Shown here: positions 1-8,612 of the stretch, in pieces | How the letters are laid out: every line of letters starts with the position of its first letter | Position numbering within the stretch: position 1 is the first letter of the stretch | Origin: Muribaculaceae bacterium | GTDB lineage: Bacteria > Bacteroidota > Bacteroidia > Bacteroidales > Muribaculaceae | Length of the DNA stretch: 64,000 nucleotides | Reading direction: 5' to 3' | Assembly: GCA_017620635.1 (NCBI GenBank) | Contig: JAGAUV010000007.1 | Location: 24,601-88,600, forward strand | Translations under genes and position numbers: made by a program | Notes under the pieces: generated by a model | What the model was told of the DNA's origin: nothing | Database searches by the model: none | The model's input: only the letters and a program-made list of their open reading frames with translations

Positions 1-2
1 TG

Positions 3-1934
3 GCATGGCGCACCCCCGAGGCAGCGTCGGAAGATATCAACGCACTCCACGTGCTCGACTATGTGATGAACAACGGCACCACAGGTATTCTCGACCTCAA
101 CGTGTCGCTGCCCCAGCGAGTGCTCAACTCGGGCGCTTACATGATGGAAATGGCTGATGCCGGCGCTTATGTCATGACAGCCATGCCCAAGGAAGGCCAG
201 AGCCTTGACGAAGCCAAGGATATCATGCTCGAGCAGGTAGAAAAGCTCCGTAATGGCGAATTTACAGAAGAATTTATTGAGGCCGTTACCGCTAACCTCA
301 AGCTTCAGCAACAGCAGGCTCTGACCGACAATTCCGCTCGCGCCGACTATTATGTCGACGCTTTTGTCAACGGTATCGACTGGGCCGACCAGGTGGCTGA
401 ATACAACAATCTCGACAAGGTGACAAAAGAGGATGTAGTGGCCGTGGCAAACAAATATCTCGGTCCCGACAATTATGTAGTCATCTACAAGCGTCAGGGT
501 CAGGATCCCAACGAGCTCAAGCTTGCCAAACCTCAGCTTACACCCATCGAGATGAACCGCGACAAGTCGTCGGCATTCCTTGCCGAGATACAGAATACAG
601 AGGTAGAGCCTATCGAGCCTGTATTTGTCGACTTCGACCGCGATCTTACCCGTGCCGAGGCTAAAAACGGTGTCGAGGTGCTCTATGTGCCCAACGAAGT
701 CAATGATATCTTCACACTCAAATATGTATATGAGTGCGGCGAGGAAACCGACAGCCTTCTTCCTTACGCAGCCGAGCTTATCGACTTTGTACGTACTCCC
801 GACATGACAGCCGAGGATATCAAAAACGAGTTCTACAAACTTGCCTGCAGCTATTCGTTCAATATAGGCGACCGTCGTTCGACTGCAAGCATTTCGGGTC
901 TGAGCGAGAATATGGACAAGGCCGCCGCCCTCTTCGAAAAGGTTCTTGCCGAAGGCGAGATACCTGCCGAGGCAATAGCCTTGTATGCCGACCGCTATGA
1001 GAAAGCCCGTGGCGACCGGAAGCACAACCAGAGCTCCAACTTCGGCGTCCTTGCACAGTATGTGACCTACGGCCCGAAGAACTCGGCTACAGAGGTCGTT
1101 ACTCCCGAGCAGATACGCGCTATCGATCCTGCGAAATTTACAGAAGCCCTGCGCAAACTCAACGACTACGAGCAGACAGTGATCTACTGGGGCAAAGCAC
1201 CCGAGAAAGATGTGGTGGCTCTGGTCAACGAAACACATCCTGTAGCCGAGAATCCTATTCCCGCGCCTACAACAGACAAGTATACGAAACTGCAGCCTGA
1301 GGAGACAATATTCTTCATCTCGCCCTACGAGGCCAAGCAGCTTTATATGTACGGCTATTCGAACAAGGGCGATCTCTATGATCCGGCCAAAGAGCCTATG
1401 CGCAATCTATACAACGAGTATTTCGGCGGTTCGATGAACTCGATCGTATTCCAGGAGATGCGCGAACGTCGCTCACTGGCTTACTCGGCCTGGGCCGGTT
1501 TCCAGAATCCGGGCAAGAAAGACAAGCCTTATACCTATGTATCGCAGATCGCCACACAGAACGACAAGCTGTCGGACGCCCTCGCCGCATTCGACGAGAT
1601 CATTAACAATCTGCCCGAGAGCGAGGCTGCATTCGAGCTCGCCAAATCGGGTCTGGAGTCGCGTCTCCGCACAGAGCGTGTCCTCCACGACGATATAGCG
1701 TATATGTATATCAACAACAAAGACAAGGGTCTCGACCATGATATCCGCAAGGATCTGTTCGAGGCACTGCCGACCGCCACACTCGACAAGGTTGTCGACT
1801 TCCAGAAAGCCAACGTGGCCGGCCGTACATACTACTACGGTATTCTTGCCAATCCCGAGAATATCGATGTTGAAGCCCTCAAGAAACTTGGCAAAGTCGT
1901 AATACTCTCACAGGAAGATATTTTCGGCTATTGA
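3..1934 (+). CDS. M16 family metallopeptidase (insulinase/pitrilysin type), C-terminal part, cut by the window edge
   Basis: The reading frame is open back to the first bases of the window, so the gene starts upstream; a GTG at 51 is only an internal codon. What is visible is the second half of a two-lobed M16 peptidase. The last third carries the typical M16 C-terminal signature: FGGSMNSIVFQEMRE followed by RRSLAYSAWAGF, with the arginine and tyrosine that normally complete the active site contributed by the inactive lobe. The zinc motif HxxEH belongs to the N-terminal lobe and is not in the window. In Bacteroidales these are usually periplasmic or outer-membrane-associated proteases of about 940 residues. 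The gene ends just before a strong hairpin terminator. The family call is secure; substrate and exact length cannot be judged. Confidence 0.88.
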   Translation, partial: AWRTPEAASEDINALHVLDYVMNNGTTGILDLNVSLPQRVLNSGAYMMEMADAGAYVMTAMPKEGQSLDEAKDIMLEQVEKLRNGEFTEEFIEAVTANLKLQQQQALTDNSARADYYVDAFVNGIDWADQVAEYNNLDKVTKEDVVAVANKYLGPDNYVVIYKRQGQDPNELKLAKPQLTPIEMNRDKSSAFLAEIQNTEVEPIEPVFVDFDRDLTRAEAKNGVEVLYVPNEVNDIFTLKYVYECGEETDSLLPYAAELIDFVRTPDMTAEDIKNEFYKLACSYSFNIGDRRSTASISGLSENMDKAAALFEKVLAEGEIPAEAIALYADRYEKARGDRKHNQSSNFGVLAQYVTYGPKNSATEVVTPEQIRAIDPAKFTEALRKLNDYEQTVIYWGKAPEKDVVALVNETHPVAENPIPAPTTDKYTKLQPEETIFFISPYEAKQLYMYGYSNKGDLYDPAKEPMRNLYNEYFGGSMNSIVFQEMRERRSLAYSAWAGFQNPGKKDKPYTYVSQIATQNDKLSDALAAFDEIINNLPESEAAFELAKSGLESRLRTERVLHDDIAYMYINNKDKGLDHDIRKDLFEALPTATLDKVVDFQKANVAGRTYYYGILANPENIDVEALKKLGKVVILSQEDIFGY

Positions 1935-1950
1935 TCCGTCATAAACCACA

Positions 1951-1990
1951 AAAAAGTCCATACCGCCACACCGCGGTATGGATTTTTTTT
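1951..1990 (+). terminator. Rho-independent terminator of the M16 peptidase gene
   Basis: A perfect 9-bp stem (1957-1965 with 1974-1982) is followed by eight T (1983-1990). An A-run precedes the stem, so it could also work from the other strand, but no reverse gene ends here. Confidence 0.85.
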
Positions 1991-2046
1991 GTGAACCTAT
2001 GCAGTCCCGGCGTTGTTAGAACCGTATATATAATTCATATCTAAAG

Positions 2047-3315
2047 ATGAAAAGAATAATACAGTTCCTGATGCTGTCGTGCATCGCGGCTATCTTCCCG
2101 GCTTTTGCCAATGACTCAATACCCGACCGTGCCATTATAGTTTCAGGCAATCCCGATCAACCTGGACATGCCGGCAATGTGGCCGAGATGTACTCCCGTA
2201 AAAATCTCGCCTTCGAGGACCCTGCGGCTCCGCGTTTCCTCTTCCTTGACAAGAAGGGTGTCGTGGCTCTCGGTATCGGCGGCTATGTGAAAGCCGTAGG
2301 CGAGTATGACCTCAGAGGAGCCCTCGACGACAATGACTTCTGTGTCAATAAAATTCCCGTTCCGTTCGATCCGGCACAGCGTCAGCGCTTCGGCGCCACC
2401 GCGGCGCACTCGTCGATATTCCTCAAACTGGTGTCGCGAGAGACCCGTTTCGGTCGAGTCATAGTGTATGTGCAGACTAATTTTACGGGCGACAACGGCG
2501 GCTACGGACTGAAACTCAAACAGGCCTATGTGTCGTTGGGTCATGTGACTTTGGGCAAGACCCGAAGCACGTTTGCCGACGGCCCTGCCATGGCGCCTAC
2601 TATCGACGACCAGGGCCCGACGGGTCAGACCAACGCAAAGAATATGATGGTGCAGTATGCGAGCCCGTCGTACAGCGGTTTCTCGTATGCCGTGTCGGCT
2701 GAGCTGCCGTCCGCCAAATATACGCTTGCGCCTGATACCCGTTCAATCAGTCAGCGCTTCCCCGACATACCGGCATATATTCAATATGGCTGGGATAAGG
2801 ACAAGAGCCATATCCGCCTGTCGGGTATCCTCCGCGAGCTCAGCTACCGCGATGACATCAACGGCGGAAGCAATCATTTCAGCACAGGCTGGGGCGTGCA
2901 GATGAGTGCCGTCGCCGGAATCTACGGCGGCCTCAAGGCTTTCGGCCATTATACCTACGGCAAGGGCATAGCGAGCTATATCAACGACCTCGACGGCCTT
3001 GGTTATGACCTTGTGCCTGAAAGCAACGGCAAGCTCAAAGCGCCCGGCGTGAGTGGCTGGACAGCAGGCCTGCAGTATAATTTTACTCCCGATTTCTTTG
3101 CCACGGCATCCTACAGCCGCGCCCAGCTCTACGACACTACCGCTATGAGTGGCGATACCTACCGCTACGGACAGTATATCGCCGCCAATATCTTTTATAA
3201 CCTCCTTGGCGATCTGCGTATCGGTGCCGAGTATCTCCACGGCACACGCAAGAATATCGACGGGCAGAGCGGCAGCGCCAACCGTATCGAGGCTATGGTG
3301 CAGTACTCATTCTGA
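2047..3315 (+). CDS. DcaP-like outer-membrane porin
   Basis: A 422-residue protein with an N-terminal signal peptide (cleavage likely after residues 20-22, ...FPAFA). The body is rich in alternating aromatic and small residues and ends in QYSF, a C-terminal aromatic residue typical of outer-membrane beta-barrels recognised by the BAM complex. The order LGIGGYVKAVGEYDL, then KLKQAYVSLG, then LGKTRSTFADG, then DDQGPTGQTN resembles DcaP-type trimeric porins, which admit negatively charged small solutes. It stands alone between a terminator upstream and two terminator-like hairpins downstream, so it is probably monocistronic. Specificity cannot be inferred. A general phosphate-selective-porin-like barrel is the main alternative. 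Confidence 0.75.
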   Translation: MKRIIQFLMLSCIAAIFPAFANDSIPDRAIIVSGNPDQPGHAGNVAEMYSRKNLAFEDPAAPRFLFLDKKGVVALGIGGYVKAVGEYDLRGALDDNDFCVNKIPVPFDPAQRQRFGATAAHSSIFLKLVSRETRFGRVIVYVQTNFTGDNGGYGLKLKQAYVSLGHVTLGKTRSTFADGPAMAPTIDDQGPTGQTNAKNMMVQYASPSYSGFSYAVSAELPSAKYTLAPDTRSISQRFPDIPAYIQYGWDKDKSHIRLSGILRELSYRDDINGGSNHFSTGWGVQMSAVAGIYGGLKAFGHYTYGKGIASYINDLDGLGYDLVPESNGKLKAPGVSGWTAGLQYNFTPDFFATASYSRAQLYDTTAMSGDTYRYGQYIAANIFYNLLGDLRIGAEYLHGTRKNIDGQSGSANRIEAMVQYSF

Positions 3316-3341
3316 TTCCTTCTTGTTCTTCATAATTGTGC

Positions 3342-3370
3342 GTCCGGGCAAACCTTTGGCTTGTCCGGAC
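3342..3370 (+). terminator. Terminator-like hairpin after the porin gene
   Basis: Ten-base arms (3342-3351 and 3361-3370) pair with one G-U. There is no clear T-tract behind it, so termination efficiency is uncertain. Confidence 0.45.
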
Positions 3371-3469
3371 GTTATTGCATTAGAAAGCGAATGATACTCC
3401 GAGGGCATGTGCCTGCAAAGAGTATGAGTAGAATGACCTTTTATGGTTGAATGTTATATATTTCTGAAA

Positions 3470-3506
3470 AGCCGTCCCGGCAGCATTGATTGCTGTCGGG
3501 GCGGCT
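3470..3506 (+). terminator. Second GC-rich hairpin between porin and nucleotidyltransferase
   Basis: About 15-bp arms (3470-3484 with 3492-3506) pair with wobble pairs around a 7-base loop. It sits just before the next promoter, so it probably insulates the two transcription units. The T-tract is weak (gatgttttg). Confidence 0.5.
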
Positions 3507-3511
3507 GATGT

Positions 3512-3542
3512 TTTGATATGTTATGAAAAATGAGTAATTTTG
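3512..3542 (+). promoter_or_regulatory. Bacteroidota-type promoter for the nucleotidyltransferase-tgt-permease unit
   Basis: TTTG at 3512-3515, a 19-base spacer, then TAATTTTG at 3535-3542 match the Bacteroidota sigma consensus exactly. Transcription would begin near 3550. This rules out the TTG at 3540 as a start codon and favours ATG 3567. Confidence 0.8.
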
Positions 3543-3566
3543 TGGCAGTCAAACAGAATAATAGAA

Positions 3567-4475
3567 ATGAAACCTACATTATACGTTCTTGCCGCCGGCA
3601 TGGGCAGCCGCTACGGCGGTCTCAAGCAGCTCGATGGCGTAGGCCCTCAGGGCCAGACGATCATGGATTACAGTATCTATGACGCATTACAGGCCGGATT
3701 CGGCAAGGTGGTGTTTGTTATCCGCCACGATTTCGAGGCCGATTTCCGCGAAAAAATACTCAGCAAGTACGAAGGACATGTGCCTGTAGAGGTAGTATTC
3801 CAGTCGGTGGACGCACTGCCCGAAGGCTTCAGCGTGCCAGCCGACCGCACCAAGTCCTGGGGCACAAATCATGCCGTGCTCATGGGCGCCGAAGCTATCA
3901 AAGAGCCTTTTACTGTCATCAATGCCGACGATTTCTACGGCCGTGACGCATTCAATGTGATGGCCCGTCAGCTTATGTCGCTGCCTGCCGACTCGAAAGG
4001 CAAATATTGCATGGTAGCCTTCCAGCTCGGCAACACCATGACCGAGAACGGCTCGGTAAGCCGTGGCGTATGTGCCGTCGATGGCGCCGGCAAGCTTACC
4101 GACGTGGTGGAGCATACCGCTATCAGCTATGATGCCGACCACAATATAACATTTACCGGCGAGGACGGCAAGCCTGCGCATCTCGACGCCGATACACCCG
4201 TGTCGATGAACTTCTGGGGCTTCACACCCGACTATTTCGACTACAGCGCGCGCGAGTTCGTTAAATTCCTTAGCAAATACGGCGACAAGCCCAAGAGCGA
4301 GTTCTTCATCCCCTCGGTGGTCGACAAGCTCATCAAGGGCGGCGAGGCGACAGTGGATGTGCTTACCACCACCTCGCGCTGGTTCGGCGTGACATATCCC
4401 GAGGACCGCCCCACCGTAGTGGCCAATCTCAAGGCGCTGCACGACGCTGGCGTATACCCCAACAAGCTTTTCTAA
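3567..4475 (+). CDS. Sugar-phosphate nucleotidyltransferase family protein
   Basis: A 302-residue cytoplasmic protein with the NTP-transferase fold. The nucleotide-binding loop LAAGMGSRYGGLKQ is at residues 8-21 and the metal/substrate motif NADDF at 119-123. It would transfer a nucleotidyl group onto a sugar phosphate or related phosphate for envelope or cofactor synthesis; the exact substrate is not evident. The start is ATG 3567, because an in-frame TTG at 3540 lies inside the promoter. The stop codon abuts the GTG start of tgt with no gap, so the two are translationally linked, although I know of no metabolic tie. Confidence 0.82.
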   Translation: MKPTLYVLAAGMGSRYGGLKQLDGVGPQGQTIMDYSIYDALQAGFGKVVFVIRHDFEADFREKILSKYEGHVPVEVVFQSVDALPEGFSVPADRTKSWGTNHAVLMGAEAIKEPFTVINADDFYGRDAFNVMARQLMSLPADSKGKYCMVAFQLGNTMTENGSVSRGVCAVDGAGKLTDVVEHTAISYDADHNITFTGEDGKPAHLDADTPVSMNFWGFTPDYFDYSAREFVKFLSKYGDKPKSEFFIPSVVDKLIKGGEATVDVLTTTSRWFGVTYPEDRPTVVANLKALHDAGVYPNKLF

Positions 4476-5606
4476 GTGAAGTTCACACTCCAACATACGT
4501 GTGCCGACAGCCTAGCGCGTGCCGGTGTGATAGAGACAGACCACGGGGCCATAGAGACACCTATATTCATGCCGGTAGGCACTGCCGGCACAGTTAAGGG
4601 GGTGCATCTGCATGAGCTGCGCGACGACGTCAAGGCCCAAATAATATTGGGCAATACCTATCATCTGTATCTGCGTCCCGGCATGGACATAATCCGCAAG
4701 GCCGGAGGTCTCCACAAGTTCAATGGCTGGGACCGCCCGATACTTACTGACAGCGGCGGTTTCCAGGTGTTCTCGCTCAGCGGCAACCGCAAGCTTACCG
4801 AGGAGGGCGCTCATTTCCGCAGCCATATCGACGGCTCCAAGCATCTGTTTACCCCCGAGAATGTGGTGGACATACAGCGAGTGATCGGATCTGACATAAT
4901 GATGGCCCTCGACGAGTGCGCACCCGGCACATCCGACCGCGCGTACACACGCCGCTCGCTCGACCTGACCAAGCGCTGGCTCGAGCGAGGATGGAGGCAC
5001 TACAAGGACACCGAGCCTCTTTACGGCCATTATCAGTCGTATTTCCCCATCGTGCAGGGCTGTACATATCCTGACCTTAGAATAGAGGCGGCGAAGCATG
5101 TGTGCGGTCTCGACGCCGACGGCTACGCTATCGGTGGTCTTGCCGTGGGAGAGCCGGCCGAGGTAATGTACGATATGATAGAGGTCGTCAACGGTGTGCT
5201 GCCAGAGAACAAGCCGAGATATCTGATGGGAGTGGGTACTCCTGTCAACATACTCGAGGCCATCGACCGGGGAGTAGACATGATGGATTGCGTCATGCCC
5301 ACGCGCAACGGCCGTAACGGCATGCTCTTCACGCCCGAAGGCACGATGAACATGCGCAACGCCAAGTGGGCCGATGATTTCAGCCCCTTGTGGGAGGACG
5401 GCCCGTCGTATGTAGACCGTGTGTACACGAAAGCCTATGTGCGGCATCTGTTTATCGCCAACGAGCTGCTGGCGCTGCAGATAGCATCGATCCATAATCT
5501 GGCGTTCTATCTCTGGCTGGTGGGCGCGGCCCGTAAACATATCATAGCCGGCGACTTCCACGACTGGAAGACCGAGATGACGGGCAAGCTTGGCCGACGT
5601 TTATAA
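4476..5606 (+). CDS. tgt: tRNA-guanine transglycosylase (queuosine pathway)
   Basis: A 376-residue TIM-barrel enzyme that exchanges guanine 34 of GUN-anticodon tRNAs for a queuosine precursor base. Visible motifs are LTDSGGFQVFS with the general acid/base Asp92, ALDECAPG at 144-151, and the nucleophile region DMMDCVMPTRNGRNG with Asp271. The start is a GTG directly after the upstream stop. The zinc site looks altered: the CxCxxC trio that usually precedes the (S/T)xAYLRHL segment is replaced at residues 311-317 by SYVDRVY, while the fourth ligand, the His of SIHNL (His340), is kept. From memory this is common in Bacteroidales Tgt, so it need not mean loss of function. The family call is certain; bound metal and preferred base are open. 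Confidence 0.95.
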   Translation: MKFTLQHTCADSLARAGVIETDHGAIETPIFMPVGTAGTVKGVHLHELRDDVKAQIILGNTYHLYLRPGMDIIRKAGGLHKFNGWDRPILTDSGGFQVFSLSGNRKLTEEGAHFRSHIDGSKHLFTPENVVDIQRVIGSDIMMALDECAPGTSDRAYTRRSLDLTKRWLERGWRHYKDTEPLYGHYQSYFPIVQGCTYPDLRIEAAKHVCGLDADGYAIGGLAVGEPAEVMYDMIEVVNGVLPENKPRYLMGVGTPVNILEAIDRGVDMMDCVMPTRNGRNGMLFTPEGTMNMRNAKWADDFSPLWEDGPSYVDRVYTKAYVRHLFIANELLALQIASIHNLAFYLWLVGAARKHIIAGDFHDWKTEMTGKLGRRL

Positions 5607-5625
5607 ATATTGACAGGATACAGCC

Positions 5626-6699
5626 GTGTTTAAGATTCTCGACAGATACATCATCGGTAAGTTCCTCGGAACTTATATTTTCGCTATCATATTGTTGCTG
5701 GCGATAGTCGTGATGTTCGACATCAACGAGAAGATCGATTCATTCGTCAAGGCACCGCTCAACGCCACCATATTCGACTACTTCCTCAACTTCCTGCCGT
5801 ATTTCGCCAACCAGTTCTCTCCGCTGTTCACATTCATCGCGGTAATCTTCTTTACGTCGAAGCTTGCGCAGGACAGCGAGATAATCGCTATGCTTTCGAC
5901 CGGCATGAGCTTCAGGCGCCTTCTGCGTCCTTATCTGGTGGGTGCAACGGTCATAGCTGTGGCTACCTTTGTGCTGAGCGCCTACATCATACCTCCTGCC
6001 AACATAAAGCGTATCGACTACACGAACACTTATGTCAAGAACAAGCGTGTGGATTATGGCTCGAACATCATGCTTATGGTCGCACCAGGGCAGATAGCGT
6101 ACATGAACCGCTACGACAACATAACCAAGACCGGCTATAAGTTCTCGCTTGAGTCATTCGACCAGGACAAGCGCCTGATATCGAGGCTTACCTCGCAGAG
6201 CATAAAATGGGACACACTCTACAACTGGACGGTGCGCGACTATGTGAAGCGCGATTTCCGCGACAACAGGGAGCTTATAGAGCAGGGCAACAGCCTCGAC
6301 ACCACAATAGCTTTTGAGCCGCGCGACTTCCTGATATCGGCGCAGGACCATGAGAAGATGACCACGCCCGAGCTGACCGAATATATCCGCCGGCAGAAGG
6401 GCCGCGGCGTAGCCAACATACAGAGCTTTGAGGTGGAGTATGAACGGCGTTATGCCATGACTGCCGCCGCATTTATCCTTACCATCATAGGCATGTCGCT
6501 GTCGGTCAAGAAAGTAAAGGGCGGCATGGGCCTCAACATAGGCATAGGTCTCGTGTTGAGTTTCAGCTATATCCTGTTCATGACCATAACCCAGACCTTT
6601 GCCCTCTCGGGGCTCACATCGGCTATGGTGGCCATGTGGATACCCAACGTACTCTACACTATTATCGCAATAGTGCTTTATCGCCGGGCTTCCATATAG
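5626..6699 (+). CDS. LptF/LptG (YjgP/YjgQ) family permease of the LPS export machine
   Basis: A 357-residue inner-membrane protein. Three hydrophobic segments lie near the N-terminus (about residues 13-32, 60-80 and 102-125). A soluble periplasmic beta-jellyroll-like region spans about 130-265, and three more membrane segments lie in the last 90 residues. This is the LptF/LptG layout. The pair, with the LptB ATPase, extracts LPS and hands it to LptC. It starts at GTG 5626, 19 bases after tgt, and is probably cotranscribed with tgt. Bacteroidota usually encode two unlinked paralogues; I cannot tell from sequence alone whether this is the F or the G subunit. Confidence 0.85.
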   Translation: MFKILDRYIIGKFLGTYIFAIILLLAIVVMFDINEKIDSFVKAPLNATIFDYFLNFLPYFANQFSPLFTFIAVIFFTSKLAQDSEIIAMLSTGMSFRRLLRPYLVGATVIAVATFVLSAYIIPPANIKRIDYTNTYVKNKRVDYGSNIMLMVAPGQIAYMNRYDNITKTGYKFSLESFDQDKRLISRLTSQSIKWDTLYNWTVRDYVKRDFRDNRELIEQGNSLDTTIAFEPRDFLISAQDHEKMTTPELTEYIRRQKGRGVANIQSFEVEYERRYAMTAAAFILTIIGMSLSVKKVKGGMGLNIGIGLVLSFSYILFMTITQTFALSGLTSAMVAMWIPNVLYTIIAIVLYRRASI

Positions 6700-6740
6700 T
6701 TTTTGTCGGCATTCAGAGGACAATATGCCGAAATTTTTTG

Positions 6741-6748
6741 TACTTTTG
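6741..6748 (+). promoter_or_regulatory. -7 element TACTTTTG upstream of the YqeY-like gene
   Basis: This matches TAnnTTTG and lies 27 bases before ATG 6776. No good TTTG lies 19-20 bases upstream, so only the -7 half is supported. Confidence 0.45.
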
Positions 6749-6775
6749 CAGTCTAAAATCAAGACGTTAAATAAA

Positions 6776-7228
6776 ATGGATCTTTATTCGCAAATCGAGG
6801 CAGATATCAAGGCAGCGATGCTTGCCCGTGATCATGTGCGTCTACAGGCGCTAAGAGGTATCAAAAAAGAATTTATCGAGGGCAAGACAGCCCCCGGCGC
6901 CAATGGCGAACTGACAGACGACGCCGCCATGAAGATTTTGGTCAAGATGGCAAAGCAGCGTCGCGAGAGCGCCCGTATCTATTCCGAACAGAATCGTCCG
7001 GAGCTCGCAGCCGAGGAAATGTCGGAGTGCGAGGTAATAGAGCAGTATCTTCCCAAGGCACTGAGCGAGGACGAGCTTCGCGCCGAGCTTGAAAAAATTA
7101 TAGCGTCGGTCGGCGCTTCAAGTCCTGCCGACATGGGCCGTGTGATGGGCACCGCCACCAAGCAGCTCGCCGGCCGTGCCGACGGCAAGGCCATATCCGC
7201 TATCGTTCGTCAACTACTTGCAAAATAA
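6776..7228 (+). CDS. GatB/YqeY domain protein
   Basis: A 150-residue helical protein of the YqeY family, which resembles the C-terminal tRNA-binding region of GatB. Visible hallmarks are an N-terminal LKAAMLARDHVRLQALRGIKKE-like helix, the central EQYLPKALSEDEL segment and the C-terminal GRVMGTATKQLAGRADGK segment. The start is taken at ATG 6776 (MDLYSQIE) because the promoter -7 element covers the possible upstream start at 6725. YqeY proteins may take part in tRNA quality control or amidation, but no reaction is established. serS follows 38 bases later on the same strand, a fitting tRNA-related neighbour. Confidence 0.85.
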   Translation: MDLYSQIEADIKAAMLARDHVRLQALRGIKKEFIEGKTAPGANGELTDDAAMKILVKMAKQRRESARIYSEQNRPELAAEEMSECEVIEQYLPKALSEDELRAELEKIIASVGASSPADMGRVMGTATKQLAGRADGKAISAIVRQLLAK

Positions 7229-7266
7229 GGACGGGTAAGCTTTATTCGTCATACAAAATAACTACA

Positions 7267-8538
7267 ATGCTTACACTACAACAGATAAAGGCCGACCCCA
7301 AGTTTATCGTAGAGCGTCTGGCCGTGAAAGGATTTAATGGCGAAAAACCTATCGCCCGTGTTCTTGCGCTTGACGAAATCCGCCGAGAGCTTCAGCTCAA
7401 GAATGATACCGCTGCCGCCGAGCTCAACCGTATGGCAGCGACCATAGGCAAGGCTATGAAGGAAGGCCGCAAGGAAGACGCCGAGAAGGCCAAGGAAGGT
7501 GTCGCCGTTCTCAAGGAAGAGCAGCGTGCGCTTGCCGAAGAGCTTACCCGTACACAGAACGAGATCGAGACCGAGCTCCTCAACATACCCAATATCCCTT
7601 ATTCGGGAGTTCCTGCCGGCACATCGGCAGCCGACAATGTGGTGGAGAAGACCGGCGGCCCGATGCCTGATCTCGGCGAGGACGCCCTTCCCCACTGGGA
7701 TCTTGCCAAGAAGTATAATCTTATCGATTTCGACCTTGGCGTTAAGATCACAGGTGCCGGTTTCCCCGTCTATCTCGGCAAAGGCGCCAAGCTGCAGCGT
7801 GCACTCATACAGTTCTTCCTCGACCAAGCATCCGAGGCCGGCTATCTTGAGGTGCAGCCTCCTTATGTAGTAAATGAAGCGTCGGGCTACGGCACAGGCC
7901 AGCTCCCCGACAAGGAAGGCCAGATGTACCTTGTCAACCTCGACAAGCTCTATCTGATACCTACCGCCGAGGTGCCTGTAACCAACCTCTACCGTGATGT
8001 CATCATCCCGGCCGACCGTCTGCCTATCAAGAATTGCGCTTATTCGGCATGCTTCCGTCGCGAGGCCGGCAGTTACGGCAAGGATGTCCGCGGCCTCAAC
8101 CGCCTCCACCAGTTCGACAAGGTAGAGATCGTGCGTATCGAGAAGCCCGAGAACAGCTATGCGGCCCTCGAAGAGATGAAAGACCACGTACAGGGCCTTC
8201 TCGACAAGCTCGGCCTGCCCTGGCACATACTCCGTCTCTGTGGCGGCGACATGAGCTTTACTTCGGCCATCACATTCGATTTCGAGGTGTGGTCGGGCGC
8301 ACAGAAACGCTGGCTCGAGGTTTCGTCGGTATCAAACTTCGAGACCTATCAGGCCAACCGCCTCAAATGCCGTTACCGTGGCGAAGACAAGAAGACACAT
8401 CTCTGCCACACCCTCAACGGCTCGGCACTCGCGCTACCGCGCATCATGGCCGCATTGCTCGAGAACAACCAGACTCCCGAAGGCATCGCAGTGCCCGAGT
8501 GCCTGCGCAAGTACACCGGCTTCGACATAATCAAGTAA
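7267..8538 (+). CDS. serS: Seryl-tRNA synthetase
   Basis: A 423-residue class II aminoacyl-tRNA synthetase that charges tRNA-Ser with serine. The N-terminal 110 residues form the expected long antiparallel coiled-coil arm, rich in Ala, Glu and Lys, that contacts the long variable arm of tRNA-Ser. Motif 2 (FRREAGSYGKDVRGL then HQFDKVE) is near residues 262-285 and motif 3 (NGSALALPRIMAALLEN) near 383-400. Length is normal. It is probably cotranscribed with the YqeY-like gene upstream and is followed by a clear terminator. Confidence 0.97.
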   Translation: MLTLQQIKADPKFIVERLAVKGFNGEKPIARVLALDEIRRELQLKNDTAAAELNRMAATIGKAMKEGRKEDAEKAKEGVAVLKEEQRALAEELTRTQNEIETELLNIPNIPYSGVPAGTSAADNVVEKTGGPMPDLGEDALPHWDLAKKYNLIDFDLGVKITGAGFPVYLGKGAKLQRALIQFFLDQASEAGYLEVQPPYVVNEASGYGTGQLPDKEGQMYLVNLDKLYLIPTAEVPVTNLYRDVIIPADRLPIKNCAYSACFRREAGSYGKDVRGLNRLHQFDKVEIVRIEKPENSYAALEEMKDHVQGLLDKLGLPWHILRLCGGDMSFTSAITFDFEVWSGAQKRWLEVSSVSNFETYQANRLKCRYRGEDKKTHLCHTLNGSALALPRIMAALLENNQTPEGIAVPECLRKYTGFDIIK

Positions 8539-8554
8539 TAAGGATAACAAGGAG

Positions 8555-8593
8555 ATGTTGCAGGTCTCGCACACGAGGTCTGCAACATTTTTC
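8555..8593 (+). terminator. Rho-independent terminator of serS
   Basis: A perfect 9-bp outer stem (8555-8563 with 8580-8588) has a further partly paired interior and is followed by T5CT. It ends only about 20 bases before the tilS start. Confidence 0.82.
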
Positions 8594-8612
8594 TATAACA
8601 CCCCGGCACTAA

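Noticed and set aside
3540-3566. TTG start nine codons upstream of the nucleotidyltransferase ATG
   Set aside because: It falls in the -7 promoter element, so it cannot be in the mRNA.
4512-5561. A 349-codon reverse frame opposite tgt
   Set aside because: tgt is certain from its active-site motifs; the reverse frame has no recognisable features.
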